5,888 nt of DNA from RBG-16-66-20 sp049651845 (GCA_049651845.1 JBASCW010000113.1:1-5888), one strand, 5' to 3'; counted from the stretch's first letter, positions 1 through 5,621 are shown. A program made the numbers and translations. The notes: generated by a model not told the origin, from the letters alone.

Positions 1-60
1 CGACGATGGCAGCAAATTCTGCTGCCCCGGATGGTATGGAAGGTAGCTTGTCGTCATCAT
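1..60 (-). CDS. Transposase N-terminus, IS1182-like (partial, runs off the left edge)
   Basis: Reading the minus strand from an ATG at 60-58 (a second ATG at 57-55) gives 20 codons with no stop up to the window edge. The protein begins M-M-T-T-S and continues YLPYHPGQQNLLPSS. The pattern Y-x-P-Y-x-P-x-Q-Q-x-L-L-P is what I recall at the N-terminus of IS1182-type DDE transposases, where it is followed by a 'WLPE-HLA' segment that would lie outside this window. An in-frame stop (TAA, minus strand, 66-64) just upstream fixes the start at 60 or 57. No strong Shine-Dalgarno precedes it. Codon use is less GC-rich than in the trp genes, fitting a mobile element. It faces away from the trp operon. 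The call rests on 20 residues recognised from memory, so family assignment is tentative; a chance open frame cannot be excluded. Confidence 0.55.
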   Translation of the reverse strand, partial: MMTTSYLPYHPGQQNLLPSS

Positions 61-71
61 CGTTTAACGCT

Positions 72-95
72 TCACCACACCATCTCGATGACCAT
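72..95 (-). other. Possible 7-codon mini-ORF upstream of the transposase
   Basis: On the minus strand an ATG at 95-93 opens a seven-codon frame (MVIEMVW) ending in TGA at 74-72. A perfect GGAGG (minus strand, 108-104) sits 8 nt before it, better than anything in front of the transposase ATG at 60. It could feed ribosomes to the transposase by reinitiation, or be chance. The end of the insertion element presumably falls somewhere between 61 and about 141, but I cannot see a terminal inverted repeat because the other end of the element is not in the window. Confidence 0.2.
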
Positions 96-138
96 CAACT
101 CAACCTCCTGCCGCGCAGACTCCTAGACCGGCTCGCCG

Positions 139-147
139 TGGTATAGT
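139..147 (+). promoter_or_regulatory. Probable trp operon promoter, extended -10 type
   Basis: TATAGT at 142-147 matches five of six bases of the sigma70 -10 consensus and is preceded by TGG at 139-141, giving the extended -10 form TGnTATAAT. Hexamers at 15-19 nt spacing upstream (within 117-126) do not resemble TTGACA, consistent with a promoter that relies on the extended -10. The predicted transcription start is about 154-157, right at the ATG of the leader peptide (157). No clear TrpR-type operator palindrome is visible around it. Confidence 0.55.
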
Positions 148-156
148 TTCCGCGTC

Positions 157-222
157 ATGAAGCAGTGCTCCGCGACTTCCGCAGTCCTCTCCTGGCGCAG
201 CTGGCGCCCCTGGCGCAGCTAG
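157..222 (+). CDS. trpL: trp operon leader peptide
   Basis: ATG at 157 opens a 21-codon frame ending in TAG at 220-222. The peptide starts MKQCSATSAVLS and then carries Trp at residues 13, 16 and 19 in a W-R-S / W-R-P / W-R-S pattern. Three Trp codons in a short frame upstream of trpE are the hallmark of an attenuation leader peptide: ribosomes stall there when charged tRNA-Trp is scarce. The three Trp codons lie in a 9-nt tandem repeat (TGGCGCAGC, TGGCGCCCC, TGGCGCAGC; 193-219). There is no Shine-Dalgarno before the ATG, and the predicted promoter would place the 5' end of the transcript within about 0-3 nt of it, suggesting leaderless translation, as I recall for the Sinorhizobium meliloti trpL. 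The stop is 81 nt before trpE. Confidence is high on the leader-peptide role and moderate on the leaderless start. Confidence 0.85.
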   Translation: MKQCSATSAVLSWRSWRPWRS

Positions 223-269
223 TCCCTGCCGCGCCGCGGGAGCATTCTTCCCGCACCCCGTAGTTCCCG
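193..269 (+). promoter_or_regulatory. trp leader attenuator region with alternative pairings
   Basis: Several mutually exclusive stems can be drawn by eye. GGCGC, present three times in the Trp-codon repeat (194-198, 203-207, 212-216), can pair with GCGCC at 204-208 or at 231-235. Downstream, GCGGGA at 236-241 pairs perfectly with TCCCGC at 249-254, plus a G-U at 242/248, over a 5-nt loop. The same strand (237-243) can instead pair with 263-269 (seven pairs, one G-U). Ribosome stalling on the Trp codons at 193-213 would mask the GGCGC strands and shift the downstream choice. No run of U follows any of these stems, so this is not a textbook intrinsic terminator. Control could act by Rho, by pausing, or by access to the trpE initiation region. 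The mechanism is inferred; the stems are seen. Confidence 0.5.
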
Positions 270-303
270 GTTGTTCGCAGTAGTTTGGTTCGCTGGAGTT
301 TTC

Positions 304-1839
304 ATGACTGAGTCCGAGTTCCAGGCCCTTGGCCGAATGGGCTACACCCGAGTGCCGGTAGTGCTCGAGGCGCGCGCCGACCTGTACACGCCGCTCGCGG
401 TCTACATGAAGCTGGCCGTGGGAACGAACGGCGGGCCCTACACCTACCTGCTCGAATCCGTCGTCGGCGGCGAGCGCTTCGGCCGCTACTCGTTCATCGG
501 CCTGGCCTGCGCCGAGCGGATCGAAGCGAGAAGCGGCGTGGTGAGGCGATTGTTGCGCGAGGCGCGCGGCAAGGACCACTGCGTTGAAACCCTCGGCAGC
601 GAGCAGGCGCCCGCCGATCCCTTCGAATACCTGCGCACCTACCTCGCGCGCCAGCACATCGCCCCGGTGCCGGCGGCGCTGCGCTTCGGCGGCGGCCTGG
701 TGGGCTACTTCGGCTACGAGATGGTGCGCCACGTCGAGCCCACGGCGCTGCGGCGCGACAAGCCCGATGCGATCGGCACGCCCGACATGCTGCTGCTGGT
801 GTCCGACGAGCTCGCGGTCGTCGACAACGTGCTCGGCAAGCTCTACCTCGTCGTGTACGCCGACCCGCGCGAGACCGGCGCCTGGCGCGCGGCGCGCGAG
901 CGCCTGAAGCACCTGCATGCGCGCCTCGCCGCGCCGATCGCCGAAGAGCTTTCTTCCGGCTTCGGCGAAGAGCGGCCTGCGCGGCCTGCGAACCTGCGCT
1001 GCAGCGTGACCGAGGAGCAGTTCCTCGCCGCGGTGCGGCGCTGCAAGGAGTACGTCCTCGAGGGCGACTGCATGCAGGTGCAGATCTCGCAGCGCACGAC
1101 GCGCGACTTCGACGCGCCGCCGCTCGAGCTCTATCGGGCGCTGCGCGGCGTCAACCCCTCGCCCTACATGTACTACTTCGACTTCGGCGACCACCACGTC
1201 GTCGGCGCCTCGCCCGAGATCATGGTGCGCCTCTCGGCCGGCACCGTGACGCTGCGGCCGATCGCCGGCACGCGCCCGCGCGGCGCGACGCCCGAGGCGG
1301 ATGCGAAGGCCGCCGAGGAACTGCTCGCCGATCCCAAGGAGCGGGCCGAGCACCTGATGCTGATCGACCTCGGGCGCAACGACGTCGGGCGCGTGGCCGC
1401 GGTCGGCACGGTGCGCGTCACCGAGCAGATGGTGATCGAGCGCTACTCGCACGTGATGCACATCGTGTCGAACGTCGACGGGCGCATCCAGCCCGGCCTC
1501 GACGCGATCGACGTGTTCCGGGCCTCCTTTCCCGCCGGGACCGTGACCGGTGCGCCGAAGGTGCGCGCGATGGAGATCATCGACGGGCTGGAGCCCGTGC
1601 GCCGCGGCGTCTACAGCGGCGCGGTCGGCTACCTCGGCTTCAACGGCGACATGGACGTGGCGATCGCGATCCGCACGGCGGTGCTCAAGGACCGCCAGCT
1701 GCACGTGCAGGCCGCGGCGGGCATCGTCGCCGATTCCGATCCGCAGTCGGAGTGGCGCGAGACGCAGCACAAGGCGCGCGCGATCCTGCGCGCGGCCGAG
1801 GTGGCCTGCGCCCGCCTTGGTTCCTCGGAGGGCGCATGA
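304..1839 (+). CDS. trpE: Anthranilate synthase component I (large subunit)
   Basis: TrpE converts chorismate and ammonia (delivered by TrpG) to anthranilate and pyruvate, the first committed step of cytoplasmic tryptophan synthesis. The 511-residue protein has the usual length. The N-terminal domain carries the LLES motif at residues 49-52, part of the tryptophan feedback-inhibition site. The chorismate-binding domain fills roughly 235-500, with PIAGTRPRG (319-327), DLGRNDVGRV (355-364), HIVSNVDG (386-393), FPAGTVTGAPKVRAMEII (409-426) and AGIVADSDPQSEW (471-483, approximately). All the core motifs are intact, so both catalysis and feedback inhibition are expected. The start at 304 is chosen because GGAG at 295-298 lies 5 nt upstream and the N-terminus then reads like betaproteobacterial TrpE; an in-frame TTG at 271 has no such support. 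Its TGA stop overlaps the trpG ATG (ATGA). It lies 81 nt after the trpL stop and is presumably controlled by that leader. Confidence 0.97.
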   Translation: MTESEFQALGRMGYTRVPVVLEARADLYTPLAVYMKLAVGTNGGPYTYLLESVVGGERFGRYSFIGLACAERIEARSGVVRRLLREARGKDHCVETLGSEQAPADPFEYLRTYLARQHIAPVPAALRFGGGLVGYFGYEMVRHVEPTALRRDKPDAIGTPDMLLLVSDELAVVDNVLGKLYLVVYADPRETGAWRAARERLKHLHARLAAPIAEELSSGFGEERPARPANLRCSVTEEQFLAAVRRCKEYVLEGDCMQVQISQRTTRDFDAPPLELYRALRGVNPSPYMYYFDFGDHHVVGASPEIMVRLSAGTVTLRPIAGTRPRGATPEADAKAAEELLADPKERAEHLMLIDLGRNDVGRVAAVGTVRVTEQMVIERYSHVMHIVSNVDGRIQPGLDAIDVFRASFPAGTVTGAPKVRAMEIIDGLEPVRRGVYSGAVGYLGFNGDMDVAIAIRTAVLKDRQLHVQAAAGIVADSDPQSEWRETQHKARAILRAAEVACARLGSSEGA

Positions 1840-2408
1840 TCCTCATGATCGACAACTTCGATTCGTTCACCTTCAACCTGGTGCAGTACTTCGGCGAGCT
1901 CGGCGCCGAGGTGGAGGTGCTGCGCAACAACGCGGTCACGCTGGACGAAATCGAGCGCATGCGGCCGGACCAGATCGTCATTTCGCCCGGGCCCTGCACG
2001 CCGAACGAGGCCGGAGTCTCGCTTGCGGCGATCCGGCGCTTCGCCGGCGCGATCCCGATCCTCGGCGTCTGCCTCGGTCACCAGGCGATCGGCCAGGCGT
2101 TCGGCGGAAGGGTGGTAAAAGCAAAGCGAGTCATGCACGGCAAGCTGAGCAGCGTGCGCCACGACCGCAGGGGCGTGTTCGCGGGCCTGCCCGAGCCCCT
2201 GACCGCGACGCGCTACCACTCGCTCGCGGTCGAGCGCGCCTCGCTGCCCGCCTGCCTCGAGGTGAGCGCCGAATCGGAGGAGGGCGAGATCATGGGCCTG
2301 CGCCACCGCGAGCTGCGGGTCGAGGGCGTGCAGTTCCACCCCGAGGCGCTGCTCACCGAGCACGGCCATGCGATGCTGAAGAACTTCATTGAAGGGAGAA
2401 CGTCATGA
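1836..2408 (+). CDS. trpG: Anthranilate synthase component II, glutamine amidotransferase
   Basis: This 190-residue class I glutamine amidotransferase hydrolyses glutamine and passes ammonia to TrpE. The start MILMIDNFDSFTFNLVQYF is typical of TrpG/PabA. The oxyanion-region PGP is at 51-53. The nucleophile is Cys79 in GVCLGHQ (77-83), and the catalytic His168 and Glu170 sit in VQFHPE (165-170). The residue after HPE is Ala171 where most relatives have Ser, a mild deviation outside the triad. The ATG at 1836 overlaps the trpE stop by ATGA and has GGAGG at 1827-1831, inside the end of trpE, 4 nt upstream. A second ATG at 1845 is possible but less well spaced. Overlap with trpE implies translational coupling and equal subunit synthesis. 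PabA of folate synthesis is the sequence alternative; position between trpE and trpD favours TrpG, which may serve both pathways. Confidence 0.96.
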   Translation: MILMIDNFDSFTFNLVQYFGELGAEVEVLRNNAVTLDEIERMRPDQIVISPGPCTPNEAGVSLAAIRRFAGAIPILGVCLGHQAIGQAFGGRVVKAKRVMHGKLSSVRHDRRGVFAGLPEPLTATRYHSLAVERASLPACLEVSAESEEGEIMGLRHRELRVEGVQFHPEALLTEHGHAMLKNFIEGRTS

Positions 2409-2425
2409 ACGGGAGGACGCGATGA
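2405..2425 (+). other. Six-codon mini-ORF bridging the trpG/trpD junction
   Basis: ATG at 2405-2407 opens MNGRTR followed by TGA at 2423-2425. Its ATG overlaps the trpG stop (ATGA, 2405-2408), and its stop overlaps the trpD start (ATGA, 2422-2425). AGGGAG at 2393-2398 is a good Shine-Dalgarno 6 nt upstream of it. It is in the third frame relative to trpG and trpD. It could carry ribosomes across the 13-nt gap by stepwise reinitiation. Codons 3-4 are GGG AGG, which also form the trpD Shine-Dalgarno, so a chance origin from two ribosome-binding sites is possible. The peptide itself is unlikely to have a function. Confidence 0.35.
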
Positions 2426-3456
2426 AAATCGGAATCGCCGAAGCGATCCAGCGCACCGTCGAGCACCGCGAGGTGTTCCACGACGAGATGTTGCACGTGA
2501 TGCGCCAGATCATGCGCGGAGAGCTCACGCAGGCGCAGATCGCGGGCTTCATCATCGGCCTGCGCGTGAAGAAGGAGACCGTCGGCGAGATCGCCGCCGC
2601 CGCGCAGGTGATGCGCGAGTTCGCGACCATGGTGCCGGTGAAGGATCCGCGGCACGTGCTCGACGTGGTCGGCACGGGCGGCGACGGCGCGCATACGTTC
2701 AACATCTCCACCGCCGCCACCTTCGTCAGCGCCGCGGCGGGCGCGAAGGTCGCCAAGCACGGCAACCGCTCGGTGTCCTCGCGCAGCGGCAGCGCCGACG
2801 TGCTGGAGGCGCTCGGCGCGAAGCTGGAGCTCGCGCCCGAGCAGATCGCCCAGGCGATCGAGACGGTCGGCGTCGGCTTCATGTTCGCGCCCAGCCACCA
2901 CCCGGCGATGAAGCATGCTGCGCCCGTGCGCAAGGAGCTCGGCGTGCGCACCATCTTCAACATCCTCGGGCCGCTCACCAATCCGGCCGGCGCGCAACGC
3001 CAGCTGATGGGCGTGTTCCACCCCGACCTGGTCGGCATCCAGACGCGCGTGCTGCAGCGCCTGGGCGCGCAGCACGTGATGGTCGTGTACGGCAGGGACG
3101 GCCTGGACGAGATCTCGATCTCCGGCGAGACCCTGGTGGGCGAGCTGGTCGGCGGCGAGGTCCGGGAGTACGAGCTGCACCCCTCGCAGTTCGGTCTGGA
3201 AGTCTACGACCGGCGCGCGATCCAGGTGAATTCGGTGGAGGAGTCCCGGCAGATGATCCTCGCGGTGCTGGAAAACCAGCCCGGCCCGGCGCTCAATATC
3301 GTGCTGCTGAACGCGGGCGCCGCGCTCTACGTCGCGGGTGTCGCGACATCCATGGAGGACGGCATCGAGCGCGCGCGCAACGCGATCGCCAAGGGCGAGG
3401 CGCGCAAAAAGCTGGACGATTTCATCGCCTTCACGAAAAAGCACACCAAGGCATGA
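2422..3456 (+). CDS. trpD: Anthranilate phosphoribosyltransferase
   Basis: TrpD transfers phosphoribose from PRPP to anthranilate, the second step of the pathway. The 344-residue monofunctional protein is of normal length. It has a helical N-terminal domain (about 1-70), then the PRPP-binding GTGGD at 84-88 and KHGNRSVSS at 112-120. Arg170 lies in the anthranilate-binding PVRKELG segment, followed by ILGPLTNPA (181-189) and the metal-binding Asp229-Glu230 pair in GLDE. All appear intact. The start at 2422 is preferred because GGGAGG at 2411-2416 is 5 nt upstream and the protein then starts MKIGIAEAIQ; an in-frame TTG at 2389 would begin inside trpG without support. It begins 13 nt after the trpG stop, with the mini-ORF at 2405-2425 in between, and its TGA overlaps the trpC ATG. 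It is not fused to TrpG, unlike in enterobacteria. Confidence 0.97.
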   Translation: MKIGIAEAIQRTVEHREVFHDEMLHVMRQIMRGELTQAQIAGFIIGLRVKKETVGEIAAAAQVMREFATMVPVKDPRHVLDVVGTGGDGAHTFNISTAATFVSAAAGAKVAKHGNRSVSSRSGSADVLEALGAKLELAPEQIAQAIETVGVGFMFAPSHHPAMKHAAPVRKELGVRTIFNILGPLTNPAGAQRQLMGVFHPDLVGIQTRVLQRLGAQHVMVVYGRDGLDEISISGETLVGELVGGEVREYELHPSQFGLEVYDRRAIQVNSVEESRQMILAVLENQPGPALNIVLLNAGAALYVAGVATSMEDGIERARNAIAKGEARKKLDDFIAFTKKHTKA

Positions 3457-4256
3457 AGGCGCGCGCTGCGCCCGACATCCTCGAACGCATCCTCGCGCGC
3501 AAGCGCCAGGAGCTCGAAGCGGCGCGGCGCGCGGTGCCCCTTGCCGAGATGCAGCGCCGCGCGGCGGCGGCGCCTGCGCCGCGCGATTTCGTAGGCGCGC
3601 TCCGGGCGAAGATCGCGGCGCGCCGGCCGGCGGTGATCGCCGAGATCAAGAAGGCGAGCCCCTCCAAGGGGCTGCTGCGCGCCGATTTCGACCCGGCGGC
3701 GATCGCGCGCAGCTACGCGGCGGGCGGCGCCGCCTGCCTGTCTGTGCTCACCGACCGGGATTTCTTCCAGGGCGCCCCCGAGCACCTCGCGCAGGCGCGC
3801 GCAGCCTGCGCGCTGCCCGTCCTGCGCAAGGACTTCGTGACCGAGCCCTACCAGGTGTTCGAATCGCGCGCGCTCGGCGCCGACTGCATCCTCCTGATCG
3901 CGGCCGCACTGGCCCGCCAGGACATGCAAGGCCTGGAAGCCAGTGCTCGCTCACTTGGGATGGCGGTGCTGGTCGAAGTGCACGACAGCGCCGAGCTCGA
4001 GGCCGCCCTGGACCTGAAGACACCGCTGATCGGGATCAACAACCGGGATCTGCGCACTTTCGAGACACGCCTCCAGACCACCATCGAGCTGCTGGCGCAG
4101 ATCCCGGCCGCGAGAATCGTCGTCACCGAAAGCGCCATAGCGAACAGAGCCGACATCGAGCGGCTGCGAGGTGCCGGAGTCGAGGCGTTCCTCGTCGGGG
4201 AGGCGCTCATAAAGGCCCCGCATCCTGGTCAGGCGCTCGCCGATCTCTTCAAGTAG
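3453..4256 (+). CDS. trpC: Indole-3-glycerol phosphate synthase
   Basis: TrpC cyclises carboxyphenylamino-deoxyribulose phosphate to indole-3-glycerol phosphate. This 267-residue single (beta/alpha)8 barrel has no TrpF domain. The N-terminal helix region is followed by Glu64 and Lys66 in AEIKKASPSKG, Lys126 in LRKDF, Glu175 in LVEVHD, Asn196 in GINNRDL and Glu226-Ser227 in VTESAI, which line up with the known catalytic and phosphate-binding residues of the family. Residue 228 is Ala where Gly is usual (ESGI). It overlaps trpD by ATGA. Its Shine-Dalgarno is poor (AAGG at 3448-3451, only 1 nt away), so translation probably depends on reinitiation after trpD. From about 3900 to the TAG stop the codons become less GC-biased, with AGA, ATA and CGA, unlike the rest of the operon. 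No clear terminator follows the gene. Confidence 0.96.
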   Translation: MKARAAPDILERILARKRQELEAARRAVPLAEMQRRAAAAPAPRDFVGALRAKIAARRPAVIAEIKKASPSKGLLRADFDPAAIARSYAAGGAACLSVLTDRDFFQGAPEHLAQARAACALPVLRKDFVTEPYQVFESRALGADCILLIAAALARQDMQGLEASARSLGMAVLVEVHDSAELEAALDLKTPLIGINNRDLRTFETRLQTTIELLAQIPAARIVVTESAIANRADIERLRGAGVEAFLVGEALIKAPHPGQALADLFK

Positions 4257-4272
4257 TTGCGTCATAAAGTGG

Positions 4273-4300
4273 ACAACAGTTTGTTGCATTGTTACAACAG
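4273..4300 (+). promoter_or_regulatory. Repeat cluster resembling an operator upstream of the porin promoter
   Basis: ACAACAG occurs at 4273-4279 and again at 4294-4300, exactly 21 bp apart, about two helical turns. Between them, TGTTG at 4282-4286 makes an inverted repeat with CAACA at 4274-4278, and TGTTACAACA at 4290-4299 is itself a near-palindrome (TGTT-AC-AACA). The cluster lies about 36 bp upstream of the proposed -35 element of the first porin, where an activator or repressor could bind. It could instead be a weak hairpin at the end of the trp transcript, but no T-tract follows. The binding protein is unknown. Confidence 0.35.
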
Positions 4301-4335
4301 AGACCGGGAAAAACGAGACGAATTAAGCATTTTCG

Positions 4336-4365
4336 TTGAAGCGCTTTAGGGCGGTACGACACAAT
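4336..4365 (+). promoter_or_regulatory. Possible sigma70 promoter for the first porin
   Basis: TTGAAG at 4336-4341 and CACAAT at 4360-4365 each match four of six consensus bases, with an 18-nt spacer. The predicted start near 4372 gives a 5' untranslated region of about 75 nt that begins just before the hairpin at 4381-4424. The stretch lies in the 189-nt gap after trpC, lower in GC than its surroundings, as expected for a promoter. It is a match by eye without experimental support. Confidence 0.4.
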
Positions 4366-4380
4366 CCCTCCAACTTCTCT

Positions 4381-4424
4381 GGTTCGAGAGGTCTTGGCGG
4401 ACGGCTCTAGGCCGTCCTCGAATC
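4381..4424 (+). promoter_or_regulatory. Composite hairpin in the porin 5' untranslated region
   Basis: GGACGGC at 4399-4405 pairs perfectly with GCCGTCC at 4411-4417 over a 5-nt loop. GGTTCGA at 4381-4387 pairs with TCGAATC at 4418-4424 (seven pairs, one G-U), stacking directly on the inner stem and leaving an 11-nt bulge (4388-4398). No T-tract follows, so it is not an intrinsic terminator. It ends 8 nt before the porin Shine-Dalgarno GGAGA (4433-4437). A 5' stem-loop near the mRNA end is known to stabilise porin messages such as ompA; that role is inferred here. Processing or small-RNA control are alternatives. Confidence 0.5.
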
Positions 4425-4445
4425 AACAACTTGGAGATTTTGGGA

Positions 4446-5621
4446 ATGAACAAGAGACTTCTGGCAGTGGCGGTTGCAGGCGCGCTCGCTGCGCCGATCG
4501 CAGCGAGCGCTCAGTCGAGCGTGACGATCAGCGGTGCGATTACCATGACCGTGGACAACGTCAAGTACAGCGACTCCCCGGCGACGCGCACGACGAGGAG
4601 CGAGAGCCGGCTGAACGACGAATCCTCGAGCATCGTCTTCAACGTGCGCGAAGATCTCGGCGGCGGGATGTCCGCGATCGTCAAGGTGGACGTGAAGCCC
4701 AACCCCGACAGCTCCGCCATCGCCGCTTCGGGCGAGTCCTTTATCGGTATAAGCACGAAGGATGCGGGCCGCTTCACCGCCGGCCGGCACAACTTCAACT
4801 TCTTCAAGACGCCTTGGGACGGCTACGGCCTGAGCGGCGGGCTGAAGAGCCATCCGAGCTCGCTGATCGACTATGCTGGCGGAGGCAAGGTGGCGATCGC
4901 CAATGCGACCCGGACGCCGAACTCGCTCATGTGGTCTTCGCCGAACTGGAGCGGCGTTACGGTCGACGTCGGCTATTCGTTCAACCCCGGCGGTTCGAGC
5001 GCAACCAACGAGATCGGCAACTCGACGGCTACGGAGGCCGATCTGACCGCCGGCAACACCGCGCGCAAAGGCCGCGCCTGGCTGCTCAACCCGACTTACA
5101 CCGCGAGCAACTGGTCCGTCGCCTACAGCTACTGGAGCGCCAAGGTCGACGCCCCGACCGCGAGCATATTTCTCGCCGACCAGCGCAGCGATTCGCTCTA
5201 CGGCTACTACACCTGGGGCGGCTTCAAGCTCGGGGGCATGTGGAACAAGACGCGGCTGAATACCGCGGTGGGCGCGACGGCGGGCGCGAAGGTGAGCGAG
5301 CGGACGGCCTGGTCGATCCCGATCCGCTACACGATGGGCCAGCACAACTTCCTCGCGCACTACACCAAGGCGCGCGACGACAAGGCGACCGCGGGCGTTT
5401 CGGATGGCGCGAAGATGTGGGCGCTGATGTACGCCTATGCCCTGTCCAAGCGCACCAGCGCTTCGTTGACGTACACCAAGCTTAGGAACGACGGGAACGC
5501 GACTGCGGGCGGCGCCGGTTACAATATGTACACCAATATAGTGCTGGGCAGCGCGAACGCCGGAACGGCTGCGAGCGAAGATGTGAGTGCGTTTATTTTC
5601 GGCATGCGCCACAACTTCTAA
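4446..5621 (+). CDS. Gram-negative general porin, outer membrane
   Basis: This 391-residue protein is a trimeric-type beta-barrel porin for diffusion of small hydrophilic solutes, resembling the betaproteobacterial porin family. Residues 1-22 form a Sec signal peptide: MNKR, a hydrophobic stretch, then ASA before Gln23, a clear signal peptidase I site. The mature N-terminus QSSVTISG is typical of a first strand. Alternating hydrophobic/polar strands with GR-x-NFNFF (around 115-125), WSSPNWSGVTVDVGYSF and LNPTYTASNWSVAYSYW follow. The C-terminus FIFGMRHNF ends in Phe, the signal recognised by the BAM assembly machinery. The ATG at 4446 is chosen over an in-frame TTG at 4431 because GGAGA at 4433-4437 is 8 nt upstream and the signal peptide starts there. 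Substrate specificity cannot be read from sequence. It has its own likely promoter and a terminator after it, so it is probably not part of the trp operon. Confidence 0.92.
   Translation: MNKRLLAVAVAGALAAPIAASAQSSVTISGAITMTVDNVKYSDSPATRTTRSESRLNDESSSIVFNVREDLGGGMSAIVKVDVKPNPDSSAIAASGESFIGISTKDAGRFTAGRHNFNFFKTPWDGYGLSGGLKSHPSSLIDYAGGGKVAIANATRTPNSLMWSSPNWSGVTVDVGYSFNPGGSSATNEIGNSTATEADLTAGNTARKGRAWLLNPTYTASNWSVAYSYWSAKVDAPTASIFLADQRSDSLYGYYTWGGFKLGGMWNKTRLNTAVGATAGAKVSERTAWSIPIRYTMGQHNFLAHYTKARDDKATAGVSDGAKMWALMYAYALSKRTSASLTYTKLRNDGNATAGGAGYNMYTNIVLGSANAGTAASEDVSAFIFGMRHNF

Noticed and set aside
8..26. Perfect 7-bp stem GGCAGCA/TGCTGCC with a 5-nt loop
   Set aside because: It lies within the transposase-like coding frame and has no T-tract on either strand, so I do not call it a terminator.
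3..146. Open plus-strand frame running in from the left edge to TAG at 144-146
   Set aside because: Ser/His/Leu-rich with no recognisable motif, and antisense to the better-supported transposase start.
271..303. TTG start at 271 giving TrpE an 11-residue extension
   Set aside because: It lies in the leader region, has no ribosome site, and the ATG at 304 has GGAG 5 nt upstream and a family-typical N-terminus.
100..1770. A 556-codon open frame on the minus strand across trpE and the leader
   Set aside because: Its protein is a run of R, A, H, D and L from antisense reading of GC-rich codons, with no domain; trpE on the plus strand has every family motif. The similar long minus frames over trpG, trpD, trpC and the first porin are rejected for the same reason.
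1752..1835. GTG start at 1752 for trpG
   Set aside because: It would add 28 Arg/Gly/Pro-rich residues from inside trpE; MILMIDNFDSF at 1836 is the normal start of the family.
4257..4300. Intrinsic terminator for the trp operon after trpC
   Set aside because: The inverted repeats here are only 4-5 bp, AT-rich and lack a following T-run; no convincing terminator is visible before the porin promoter.
4394..5485. A 363-codon plus-strand frame overlapping the first porin
   Set aside because: Arg/Gln/Asp-rich low-complexity product without a recognisable fold; the porin frame has a signal peptide, beta-strand pattern and terminal Phe.
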